Positions 23,767 to 31,374 of a DNA stretch of 64,000 nt are shown here, piece by piece. Position numbers and translations under genes: made by a program. Below the pieces are notes generated by a model that was given only the letters and a program-made list of their open reading frames with translations, ran no database searches and was not told the origin of the DNA. Location of the stretch: assembly GCF_014930365.1 (NCBI RefSeq), contig NZ_JABXWI010000004.1, positions 248,001 through 312,000 of the forward strand, read 5' to 3'. The number at the start of each line of letters is the position of its first letter. Position 1 is the first letter of the stretch. The stretch is from Streptomyces caniscabiei. Lineage in GTDB: Bacteria; Actinomycetota; Actinomycetes; Streptomycetales; Streptomycetaceae.

Positions 23767-25503
23767 CTACCGGCCGGGCGTCGACGGCACCCGCCACACG
23801 AGGGTCGTACCGCCGCCGGGCGGGCTGGTGGTCTCCAGCTCGCCGCCCGACTGCCGGGCGCGTTCGGCCATGTTGCGCAGTCCGCTGCGGCGGCCCTCGG
23901 CGGGAATGCCCACCCCGTCGTCGGAGACCGTGAGCCGCACCTCCCGCGCGGCGGCCTCCACCACCACGTCGGCCCGGGACGCGCGGGCGTGCCGGGCGAC
24001 GTTCGTCAGGGCCTCGGAGAGCACGGCCACCACATGATCGGCGACCTCCTTGGGCACGTCGGTGTCGAGCAGTCCCTCCAGCCGCAGGCTGGGGGCGAAG
24101 CCCAGGACGGGTGCCGCCTCGCCGACCACCCGCACCACGCGGGCCCGCAGGCCGACACCGGTGGCACTCTCGCGCGACCGGAGGCCGAAGATGGTCGACC
24201 TGATGATCTTGATGGTCTCGTCGAGGTCGTCGACGGCCCGCAGCACCCGCTCGGAGGCCTCCGCGTGCTCGATGAAGCGGCCCGCGCTCTGCAGGGTCAT
24301 CCCGGTGGCGAACAGCCGCTGGATGGCGAGGTCGTGCAGATCCCGGGCGATGCGGTCGCGGTCCTCCAGCACCGCGATCTGTTCGGCGTCCCGCCGGCGT
24401 TCGGACAGCTCCATGGCGACCGCGGCCTGCCCGGCGAAGCCCTGGAGGCGTTCGATCTCCGGCTCGGTGAACACCGTCCGGCCGCCCGCGCGCGCCAGCA
24501 GCAGGATGCCGCGCGTTCCCTCCCCCGAGCCGATGGGAACGGCCACGGCCGGGCCGAGACCGGTGAGGCTCGGCACGCCCGTCACGCCCGTCACGCCGGA
24601 TTCGTCGCGGGAGACGTCCACGCTGGTGACGGGGGCGGCGTCGGAGAAGGCCCGGCCGATCAGATTGCCCTCCAGGGGCAGTACCAGCCCGCGGTGGGCC
24701 GCCGCCTCCTCGCCGATGGCGAGGTCGACCGTGAGGGACTCGGTGCCCTCCATCGGCACCGCGACGACCGCGAGGGCCGCGGCCATGATCTCCCGGGCGC
24801 GTTCGGCGATCACCCGGAGGACCTCGCCGGGCTCGCCGCCGGACATCAGGCTGTGGGTGATCTCGGCGTTGGCGCGCAGCCAGCGCTCCCGCAACCGGGA
24901 CTCCTCGTACAACCGCGCGTTGTCGATCGCCACACCCGCCGCCACCGCCAACGTCGACAGCACCGACTCGTCCTCCTCGTCGAACTGCGCCCCACCCCGC
25001 TTCTCCGTCAGATACAGATTCCCGAACACCTGCTCACGCACCCGGATCGGCACACCGAGGAAGGTGTGCATCGGCGGATGGTTGGGCGGAAAGCCGTACG
25101 ACGAAGGGTGCTCGGAGAGTTTCACCAGGCGCAGCGGCTCCGGGTGGCTGATCAGCTCCCCCAGGATTCCGTGGCCCTCCGGGAAGGGACCGATCCCGGC
25201 GATCTGCTCCTCGCTCACCCCGACCGTGTGGAACGCCGACAGCCGCTTGCCGTCCGGGCCGATCACCCCGAGGGCCGCGTACTCGGCATCCACCAGCACC
25301 GCCGCCGCCTCCACGATGCCCCGCAACGCCTGCTCCAACTCCAGCTCACGCCCGACCGACAGCACCGCCTCCAACAGACTGTGCACCCGATCCCGCGTCC
25401 CCCGCGCCGCGTCCAGACGCGCCTGCAACTCCTCCAGCAGCTCATCCAGCCTCAGCTGCGGCAGCAATACACGAGCCTCCCCGGCCCTCTCCACGCCTGC
25501 CAC
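23767..25503 (-). CDS. osdK: DevS/OsdK-type GAF-GAF sensor histidine kinase
   Basis: 578 residues from GTG 25503 (GGAGGAG 6 nt upstream). GAF 1 is about 45-195 and includes SSYGFPPNHPPMHTFLGVPI, the region where M. tuberculosis DevS and DosT carry the proximal haem histidine (here His142 is the candidate). GAF 2 is about 225-365. A HisKA_3 box DRDRIARDLHDLAIQRLFAT has the phospho-acceptor His390, and the ATPase has ALTNVARHAR and SDDGVGIPAEGRR. It probably senses O2, NO or redox state through haem and phosphorylates the regulator encoded just upstream (200 bp gap). Residues 10-216 are identical to the kinase at 29452. Confidence 0.9.
   Translation of the reverse strand: MAGVERAGEARVLLPQLRLDELLEELQARLDAARGTRDRVHSLLEAVLSVGRELELEQALRGIVEAAAVLVDAEYAALGVIGPDGKRLSAFHTVGVSEEQIAGIGPFPEGHGILGELISHPEPLRLVKLSEHPSSYGFPPNHPPMHTFLGVPIRVREQVFGNLYLTEKRGGAQFDEEDESVLSTLAVAAGVAIDNARLYEESRLRERWLRANAEITHSLMSGGEPGEVLRVIAERAREIMAAALAVVAVPMEGTESLTVDLAIGEEAAAHRGLVLPLEGNLIGRAFSDAAPVTSVDVSRDESGVTGVTGVPSLTGLGPAVAVPIGSGEGTRGILLLARAGGRTVFTEPEIERLQGFAGQAAVAMELSERRRDAEQIAVLEDRDRIARDLHDLAIQRLFATGMTLQSAGRFIEHAEASERVLRAVDDLDETIKIIRSTIFGLRSRESATGVGLRARVVRVVGEAAPVLGFAPSLRLEGLLDTDVPKEVADHVVAVLSEALTNVARHARASRADVVVEAAAREVRLTVSDDGVGIPAEGRRSGLRNMAERARQSGGELETTSPPGGGTTLVWRVPSTPGR
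24856..25476 (-). repeat. 621-bp segment duplicated in the two sensor kinase genes
   Basis: The segment encodes kinase residues 10-216 and is nearly identical to 30532-31152, giving identical protein over 207 residues. Silent differences are concentrated at about 25064-25175; the flanks on both sides match almost base for base. The mosaic pattern suggests gene conversion rather than simple divergence. Confidence 0.9.
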
Positions 25504-25703
25504 CGGTGCTCCTCCACATTCCCCGCAGCCTGCCGGCAGCCGCCCGCTCCGCCGCTGTCGTGGGCCACGGTAACGGCCCGTCAGAGGGGACGGTAGCGGA
25601 TCCGGTCGCGCACGGGTTCGGCATGGAGGCGGTCCACCCGCTCCTGGCCCGACCGGGCGGTCGTACGGCGTCCGGCCTGCGGCTTCACCCAGGCGTCCGC
25701 GGT

Positions 25704-26396
25704 CTACTGCCCTTCCTGCCGCAGCCGGTCCTGGGCCTGGGTGGCGATGACGGCGGCCTGCACGCGCCGCTCCACACCGAGCTTGGCGAGCAGACGGGAG
25801 ATGTGGTTCTTCACCGTCTTCTCGGCGAGGAAGAGCCGTTGACCGATCTGACGGTTCGTCAGCCCTTCGCCGATCAGGGCCAGGATCTCCCGCTCCCGCT
25901 CGGTCAGACCGGGCAGGGCCTCGGGCTCCTGCTCCTCCTTCGGGCCCTGGCGCAGGCGCGCCATCAGCCGCGCGGTGGCACTGGGGTCGAGAAGGGACTG
26001 GCCCGCGGCCACCGTACGCACCGCCGCCACCAGGTCCGAGCCCCGGATCTGCTTCAGGACGTAGCCGGAGGCGCCCGCCATGATCGAGTCGAGGAGGGCC
26101 TCCTCGTCGTCGAAGGAGGTCAGCATCAGACAGACCAGTTCCGGCATGCGGGACCGCAGCTCCCGGCACACGGTGATCCCGTCGCCGTCGGGCAGGCGGA
26201 CGTCGAGCACCGCCACCTGCGGTCGCAGGGCGGGGACGCGCACCAGGGCCTGCTCCACGGTTCCGGCCTCGCCGATCACCGAGATGTCCGGCTCGTCGTT
26301 CAGCATGTCGCGCACTCCCCGGCGTACGACCTCGTGGTCGTCCAGCAGGAAGACCCGGATCGGGCTCTCCGAACCCGGCTGCTCGCTGACCGACAT
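25704..26396 (-). CDS. osdR: DevR/OsdR-type response regulator (NarL family)
   Basis: 230 residues from ATG 26396. The receiver domain has Asp19/Asp20, phospho-acceptor Asp65 ([14 protein letters not shown]), Thr93 and Lys115. The LuxR-type helix-turn-helix (about 163-218) reads [20 protein letters not shown] and [20 protein letters not shown], almost the same as the DevR recognition helix of M. tuberculosis as I recall it. It is the strongest candidate for the factor that binds the 14-bp palindromes across the window. It lies upstream of the kinase on the same strand, with several palindromes 85-184 bp before its start, so autoregulation is likely. Confidence 0.9.
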   Translation of the reverse strand: MSVSEQPGSESPIRVFLLDDHEVVRRGVRDMLNDEPDISVIGEAGTVEQALVRVPALRPQVAVLDVRLPDGDGITVCRELRSRMPELVCLMLTSFDDEEALLDSIMAGASGYVLKQIRGSDLVAAVRTVAAGQSLLDPSATARLMARLRQGPKEEQEPEALPGLTEREREILALIGEGLTNRQIGQRLFLAEKTVKNHISRLLAKLGVERRVQAAVIATQAQDRLRQEGQ

Positions 26397-26480
26397 CGCT
26401 TCACTCCCCGGTTCCGCACTCACGCCGCCCTGTCCGCCACGAACAGTATGGGCCTCGACCCGATGATCCTCGTCGTGTCG

Positions 26481-26580
26481 GGGCCGGACGGCCAGGGCCT
26501 GTCGGCCCTGTTTCGGGAGCGGATCACCGGATGGCCGGAGCCGGTCGGGCCGTTCAGTCCCGACGGGGGACCATCGGCAC
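26481..26580. promoter_or_regulatory. Cluster of four DevR/OsdR-type palindromes upstream of the response regulator
   Basis: GGGCCGGACGGCCA (26481-26494), GGGCCTGTCGGCCC (26495-26508), GGGCCGTTCAGTCC (26547-26560) and GGGACCATCGGCAC (26567-26580). The first two abut with centres 14 bp apart; the last two are a standard pair with 20-bp spacing. The gap 26397-26717 otherwise shows no gene. Confidence 0.65.
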
Positions 26581-26717
26581 CTCCGGGATCTCGGTCGCAC
26601 CCACTGCGAGGACGACATGCGGGGCCGACAACGAGGAGGACGTCGCGATCCCGCCTCCTCCGGTCGCCCTGAGAACGCCCCGCACCGCCCACCGGGTCTC
26701 CGCAGGCGGCACGCGAC

Positions 26718-27182
26718 TCAGCGTCGGCGCGGGGCTGGGGGTCGGTCCGTCAGATCCACCCCGTACATCGTCCGGCCGCCGACGAGTTCGCGGCCGGTGA
26801 CCAGTTCCGCCTGGATGCGGACGAGGACGTCCCGCGGCGCGGCGACCCATGAGCGCGGTCCGGTGTGGGCCAGTCTCGCGCGCTCGGCCGGATCGGTCAC
26901 GATCGATGCCCTCCCGGTGACGACGACGCTCCAGCCCGAGTGGGCGGCCGTGTCGACCTCGTCGGCCTCGAAGGCGACGACGACTCCGTCCACGGCGCGG
27001 GCGAGTTCCGACGCGGCCGACGTACGCAACAGCACCGAACCCTCCCCGTCCAGACAGAAGTTGACCGGCAGCACGGCCGGCAGCGCCTGGCGGGTGTGGA
27101 CGATACGGCCGAGGGGCGCCTGCGCCAGCAACCGCAGGCACTCCTGCCTGTCGAGTTCGCGGAATCCGTCGTTGGCGTACAT
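26718..27182 (-). CDS. Pyridoxamine 5'-phosphate oxidase-fold protein
   Basis: 154 residues, a paralogue of the gene at 10877. FRELDRQECLRLLAQAPLGR and IVHTRQALPAVLPVNFCLDG form the first strands, and HSGWSVVVTGRASIVTDPAE is shared almost word for word. ATG 27182 has AGGAG somewhat far upstream (about 13 nt). Probably flavin- or F420-binding. A palindrome 87 bp upstream supports membership of the regulon. Confidence 0.85.
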   Translation of the reverse strand: MYANDGFRELDRQECLRLLAQAPLGRIVHTRQALPAVLPVNFCLDGEGSVLLRTSAASELARAVDGVVVAFEADEVDTAAHSGWSVVVTGRASIVTDPAERARLAHTGPRSWVAAPRDVLVRIQAELVTGRELVGGRTMYGVDLTDRPPAPRRR

Positions 27183-27268
27183 CGGCCCATCCGTCTCCTG
27201 CTTCGCGCCCCACCCACCCGGACATCGGGTGTGCACTCCATCGTCCGTTCGGAGCGTGCCCGGGACGA

Positions 27269-27282
27269 GGGCCCATCGGTCC
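27269..27282. promoter_or_regulatory. DevR/OsdR-type palindrome upstream of the second PPOX-fold gene
   Basis: GGGCCCATCGGTCC, embedded in AGGGCCCATCGGTCCCT. It is 86 bp from ATG 27182. A related half-site pair with a longer spacer (27288-27304) lies about 20 bp away but does not fit the consensus. Confidence 0.6.
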
Positions 27283-27358
27283 CTGCCGGGCCGGAGAGCG
27301 GCCCCCTTCCGCGGAGGTCCACCCGGCCCGGTCGCGCGGGACACGTTCCGAAGGCCGA

Positions 27359-28426
27359 TCAGGCCGGAACCGCGACGACGTCGTGCCGGGGCCCGCCGAG
27401 CACGACCTTGAGCGCCCCGGTGTCGGCCGCGCGGGAGAAGACGTCGTACGCCTCCTCCATGCCGTCCAGCGGGAAGGTGTGCGTGACCAGGGACGAGGTG
27501 GGCAGCCGGCCGGCGGCGGCCATCCGCAGCAGGGTGGGCGTGGAGTGGGTGTCCACCAGGCCCGTGGTGATCGTCACGTTCTTGATCCACAGGTCTTCGA
27601 GGTGCAGCGTGGCCGGCTTGCCGTGCACGCCGACGTTGGCCACGTGCCCGCCGGGACGCACCATACGGGTGCAGAGCTCGAAGCTCTCCGGTACCCCGAC
27701 GGCCTCGATCACGACGTCCGCGCCGAGCCCGTCGGTGAGGTCGGCGACCAGTTGGTCCGGAGCCTCCCCGGGGTCGGCCACGGCGTCCGCCCCGAGCCGC
27801 CTCGCGGCCTCCAGGCGCGCGGGCGCCAGGTCCACGGCGACGATCCGCTCGGGCGAGAACAGGCGCGCGGTGGCGACCGCCGCGAGACCGATGGGCCCGG
27901 CGCCGACGACGGCGACGGTGTCGCCGGGGCGGACGCGCCCGTTGACCACTCCCACCTCGTAGGAGGTGGGGAAGATGTCCGCCAGCAGCACGGCGTCCTC
28001 GGCGGCCAGGGTGCTGGGCAGCGCGTGGACGGACAGGTCGGCGTACGGGACGCGGACGTACTCGGCCTGGGTTCCGTCGACCAGGTGGCCGAGGATCCAG
28101 CCTCCCCCGCCCAGGCACTGGCCGTACGCTCCCTCCCGGCAGTAGCGGCACCGGCCGCAGGCGGTGATGCAGGAGACGAGCACCCGGTCGCCGGGCCGCA
28201 CGGTCCGTACGTCGCTGCCGACCTCGACGATCTCCCCGACGGCCTCGTGCCCCAGGACCGTGCCGGGTCGCACCTCGGGCACGTCGCCCTTGAGGATGTG
28301 CAGGTCCGTCCCGCAGATCGTGACGGTGTCGATCCGGACGATCGCGTCGGTGGGGTCCTTGATCCCCGGGTCGGGCACCTCCTGCCACGACGACTGTCCG
28401 GGGCCGTGGAAGACCAAGCCCTTCAT
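27359..28426 (-). CDS. Zinc-dependent alcohol dehydrogenase family protein
   Basis: 355 residues in the MDR superfamily. ICGTDLHILKGDVPEVRPGT has the catalytic zinc Cys with LGHEAVGEIVEVG. ACGRCRYCREGAYGQC contains the four structural-zinc cysteines. GDTVAVVGAGPIGLAAVATA is the NAD(P) Rossmann loop. It oxidises alcohols or reduces aldehydes, probably to regenerate NAD+ without oxygen (inference). It is followed downstream by the PPOX-fold gene on the same strand after 176 bp. A consensus palindrome lies at 28563-28576. Confidence 0.88.
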   Translation of the reverse strand: MKGLVFHGPGQSSWQEVPDPGIKDPTDAIVRIDTVTICGTDLHILKGDVPEVRPGTVLGHEAVGEIVEVGSDVRTVRPGDRVLVSCITACGRCRYCREGAYGQCLGGGGWILGHLVDGTQAEYVRVPYADLSVHALPSTLAAEDAVLLADIFPTSYEVGVVNGRVRPGDTVAVVGAGPIGLAAVATARLFSPERIVAVDLAPARLEAARRLGADAVADPGEAPDQLVADLTDGLGADVVIEAVGVPESFELCTRMVRPGGHVANVGVHGKPATLHLEDLWIKNVTITTGLVDTHSTPTLLRMAAAGRLPTSSLVTHTFPLDGMEEAYDVFSRAADTGALKVVLGGPRHDVVAVPA

Positions 28427-28562
28427 GACGATCCCTGCCTCTCTCTGTCTCCCCCGGGTCCGCGGACCGGGCGTTCACCCCTGGACCGCTACGCCCGGAC
28501 ACAGGTGCGGTGCCGGGATTGCCCCGCAGATCCAGCTTGACCCTCCCGGCCGGACCTCGCAT

Positions 28563-28672
28563 GGGCCGGTCGGCCCTCCCGGCGGCCGGGCCCCGACCGG
28601 GCCAGGGCTGAAGGTCCCTCCCCGGCAACGGACTTGGCCCCGGTCGGCCCGGGGTCGGCGCCTGCTCGGCCC
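28563..28672. promoter_or_regulatory. DevR/OsdR-type palindromes between dehydrogenase and Rv1733c-like genes
   Basis: GGGCCGGTCGGCCC (28563-28576, full consensus) faces the dehydrogenase. GGGCTGAAGGTCCC (28605-28618) is 42 bp away centre to centre. GCCCCGGTCGGCCC (28637-28650) and the weak CGCCTGCTCGGCCC (28659-28672) form a pair with 22-bp spacing facing ATG 28735. The gap 28427-28734 holds no gene. Confidence 0.65.
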
Positions 28673-28734
28673 ATGTGACGACCGTTCCCCGGCTGTCACC
28701 TTCCTGAAGAGACGGCGACGAGGAGGCTGGGCCG

Positions 28735-29325
28735 ATGAACGGCGGCAGGCACCCGAGGAGGACGAGCAGGGCACTGTGGCGGTGGCGGCGGAACCCGCTG
28801 CGCCGACGCGACGACGCGACGGAGGCGTGGATCGTGCTGGCCGTGTGGATCGCCGTCGTGGTCGGCGGCACGATCACCGGAGTCATGACGGTCCGCGCCG
28901 CCGAGGGGGTCTTCGCCGAACAGCGTGCCGACCGTCGTCCCGTTTCGGCCGTGCTCGTCTCCGACGTCCCGCGGACGGCCTCGGGTGTGGGCGGCGCGTA
29001 CGACAGGACCTCGGCGAAGGTGCGCTGGACCACCCCCGAGGGCCTCATCCGTACGGGTTCGACCTCGGTGGAGACCGGACAGCGGGCCGGGACCGGGGTG
29101 GAGGTCTGGACGGACGGCCGGGGCGCACTGAGCACGGAGCCGCCCACGCCGACCGAGGCGGCCGTGGAGGCGGGCGTCCTGGGCGTCGCCGCCGGGCTCG
29201 CCCTGAGTGGTCTGGTGTTCGGTGTCGGCGGCGCCGCACGCTGGTGGCTCGACCGGCGGCGGGTCGCGCTGTGGGGGACGGAGTGGGCCCGGATCGGCCC
29301 GCTGTGGAGCCAGAAGACGGGCTGA
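28735..29325 (+). CDS. Rv1733c-like membrane protein
   Basis: 196 residues. An Arg-rich N-terminus with RNPLRRRDDATEAW leads to one hydrophobic helix (about 32-55, IVLAVWIAVVVGGTITGVMT), an extracytoplasmic middle (about 56-140) and a second helix (about 145-170). The RRNPLRRRxDxxEAW start is the hallmark of the Rv1733c family, a DosR-regulon membrane protein of unknown function and a known T-cell antigen in M. tuberculosis. The start at ATG 28735 follows GAGGAGG. It is convergent with the kinase at 29452. Confidence 0.85.
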   Translation: MNGGRHPRRTSRALWRWRRNPLRRRDDATEAWIVLAVWIAVVVGGTITGVMTVRAAEGVFAEQRADRRPVSAVLVSDVPRTASGVGGAYDRTSAKVRWTTPEGLIRTGSTSVETGQRAGTGVEVWTDGRGALSTEPPTPTEAAVEAGVLGVAAGLALSGLVFGVGGAARWWLDRRRVALWGTEWARIGPLWSQKTG

Positions 29326-29451
29326 CCGGCCGCTCCTCACCGCTGACGTCCGCCGTCCGGGAGTTCACCGAGGTCGCCGACGACGAGGTCGGAGACTCCG
29401 GGCCTGTCCGGGCACGGGGCCGAGCGGCTCCTCCGCCGCGCCGGACGTCCC

Positions 29452-31170
29452 CTACGGCCGCGCCACCGGCACTCGCCACACCAGCGTGGTGCCGCCGTCC
29501 TCGGGGCAGCTCCACTCCATCCGGCCGCCGAGCTGCCCGGCCCGTTCGGCCATGTTGCGCAGACCGCCGCGGCGGCCGGCCGGCGGTATGCCGACCCCGT
29601 CGTCCCGGACCGTCAGCACCAGCTCCCGCCCGTCGGTCGTCACCACGATCTCGGCGCGGTCGGCGTGGGCGTGCCGGGCGATGTTGGTCAGCGCCTCGGA
29701 CAGCACGGCGACCAGATGGTCGGCGGTCTCCTTCGGTACGTCGGTGTCGATGAGGCCCTCCATCCGGATGCTCGGGGCGAATCCCAGGATCGGCGCCGAC
29801 TCCGCGGCGATGCGCACCACACGGGTCCGCAGGCCGGCGTCGGCCGCGCCGTCCCGCGTGCGCAGCCCGAAGATGGTCGACCTGATGATCTTGATGGTCT
29901 CGTCGAGGTCGTCGACGGCCCGCAGCACCCGCTCGGAGGCCTCCGGGTGCTCGATGAGGCGGCCCGCGCTCTGCAGGGTCATGCCGGTGGCGAAGAGACG
30001 CTGGATGGCGAGGTCGTGCAGGTCCCGGGCGATCCGGTCGCGGTCCTTGAGGACCGCGACCTCCTCGGCGTCCCGTCGGCGTTCGGCCAGTTCCATGGCG
30101 ATGGCCGCCTGGGCGGCGAAGACGCGCAGCGGCTCGGTCTCCTTCCTGGTGAAGGGCGACTGTCCCGCCTCCCGGACCAGGAGGACGACGCCACGGATGC
30201 CTTCGTCACGGGTGCCGACGGGGACGGCCACGGCAGGGCCGAGACCCTCGAAGCGCGGCGGTCCGGCCCACACCCGCTCGTCGTGCGTGACGTCCTCGCT
30301 GGTGACCACGGTCGCGCCGGCGAACGCCTCGCCGATCAGAGTGCCCTCGACGGGCAGGACCAGCCCGCTCAGCGTCTGCGCCACTTCTCCGATGGCCAGA
30401 TCCACCGTGAGCGAGTCGGTGCCCTCCATCGGCACCGCGACGACCGCGAGGGCCGCGCCGGTGATGTCCCGGGCGCGTTCGGCGATCAGCCTGAGCACCA
30501 GGGCCTGCTCCGCGCCCGACATCAGATCCTGGGTGATCTCGGCGTTGGCGCGCAGCCACCGCTCCCGCAACCGGGACTCCTCGTACAACCGCGCGTTGTC
30601 GATCGCCACACCCGCCGCCACCGCCAACGTCGACAGCACCGACTCGTCCTCCTCGTCGAACTGCGCCCCACCCCGCTTCTCCGTCAGATACAGATTCCCG
30701 AACACCTGCTCACGCACCCGGATCGGCACACCCAGAAACGTGTGCATCGGCGGATGGTTCGGCGGAAAACCGTACGACGAAGGATGCTCCGACAGCTTCA
30801 CCAGGCGCAACGGCTCCGGATGACTGATCAACTCCCCCAGGATGCCGTGACCCTCCGGGAAGGGACCGATCCCGGCGATCTGCTCCTCGCTCACCCCGAC
30901 CGTGTGGAACGCCGACAGCCGCTTGCCGTCCGGGCCGATCACCCCGAGGGCCGCGTACTCGGCATCCACCAGCACCGCCGCCGCCTCCACGATCCCCCGC
31001 AACGCCTGCTCCAACTCCAGCTCACGCCCGACCGACAGCACCGCCTCCAACAGACTGTGCACCCGATCCCGCGTCCCCCGCGCCGCGTCCAGACGCGCCT
31101 GCAACTCCTCCAACAGCTCATCCAGCCTCAGCTGCGGCAGCAATACACGGGCTTCGTCGGAGCGTGCCAC
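29452..31170 (-). CDS. Second DevS/DosT-type GAF-GAF sensor histidine kinase (orphan)
   Basis: 572 residues from GTG 31170 (GGAGGAG upstream). The architecture equals the kinase at 23767: GAF 1 with SSYGFPPNHPPMHTFLGVPI (candidate haem His139), GAF 2, H-box DRDRIARDLHDLAIQRLFAT with His385, and ATPase motifs ALTNIARHAH and RDDGVGIPPAGRR. There is no adjacent regulator, so it likely feeds the regulator at 25704, as DosT does beside DevS in M. tuberculosis. Residues 7-213 are identical to the other kinase, while GAF 2 has diverged, so signal discrimination may lie there. It diverges from ppdK across a palindrome pair. Confidence 0.88.
   Translation of the reverse strand: MARSDEARVLLPQLRLDELLEELQARLDAARGTRDRVHSLLEAVLSVGRELELEQALRGIVEAAAVLVDAEYAALGVIGPDGKRLSAFHTVGVSEEQIAGIGPFPEGHGILGELISHPEPLRLVKLSEHPSSYGFPPNHPPMHTFLGVPIRVREQVFGNLYLTEKRGGAQFDEEDESVLSTLAVAAGVAIDNARLYEESRLRERWLRANAEITQDLMSGAEQALVLRLIAERARDITGAALAVVAVPMEGTDSLTVDLAIGEVAQTLSGLVLPVEGTLIGEAFAGATVVTSEDVTHDERVWAGPPRFEGLGPAVAVPVGTRDEGIRGVVLLVREAGQSPFTRKETEPLRVFAAQAAIAMELAERRRDAEEVAVLKDRDRIARDLHDLAIQRLFATGMTLQSAGRLIEHPEASERVLRAVDDLDETIKIIRSTIFGLRTRDGAADAGLRTRVVRIAAESAPILGFAPSIRMEGLIDTDVPKETADHLVAVLSEALTNIARHAHADRAEIVVTTDGRELVLTVRDDGVGIPPAGRRGGLRNMAERAGQLGGRMEWSCPEDGGTTLVWRVPVARP
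30532..31152 (-). repeat. 621-bp kinase segment, second copy
   Basis: Near-identical partner of 24856-25476, encoding residues 7-213 of this kinase. The silent-difference patch corresponds to about 30745-30855 here. Confidence 0.9.
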
Positions 31171-31264
31171 TGCGCTCCTCCGTCCTCGGTCCCAGCAAGG
31201 GGGCACCGACCGATCCGGTCATGAGCCACGGTAATCCGCGTGGCCGCGGACCGACAGCGGACCT

Positions 31265-31299
31265 GGGCCCATCGGCCCGCCACCGGGGACGGACAGCAC
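31265..31299. promoter_or_regulatory. DevR/OsdR-type palindrome pair, kinase 2 / ppdK divergent promoter
   Basis: GGGCCCATCGGCCC (31265-31278) and GGGACGGACAGCAC (31286-31299), centres 21 bp apart. They are 94 bp from GTG 31170 and 75 bp from ATG 31375. Confidence 0.7.
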
Positions 31300-31374
31300 C
31301 TGCCGAACGAAGCCCCGCCCGTTCGACGCTGGAGCCGAAGCGAGTGGGCAGGCCGACCGGAGGAGACCGGCGTC

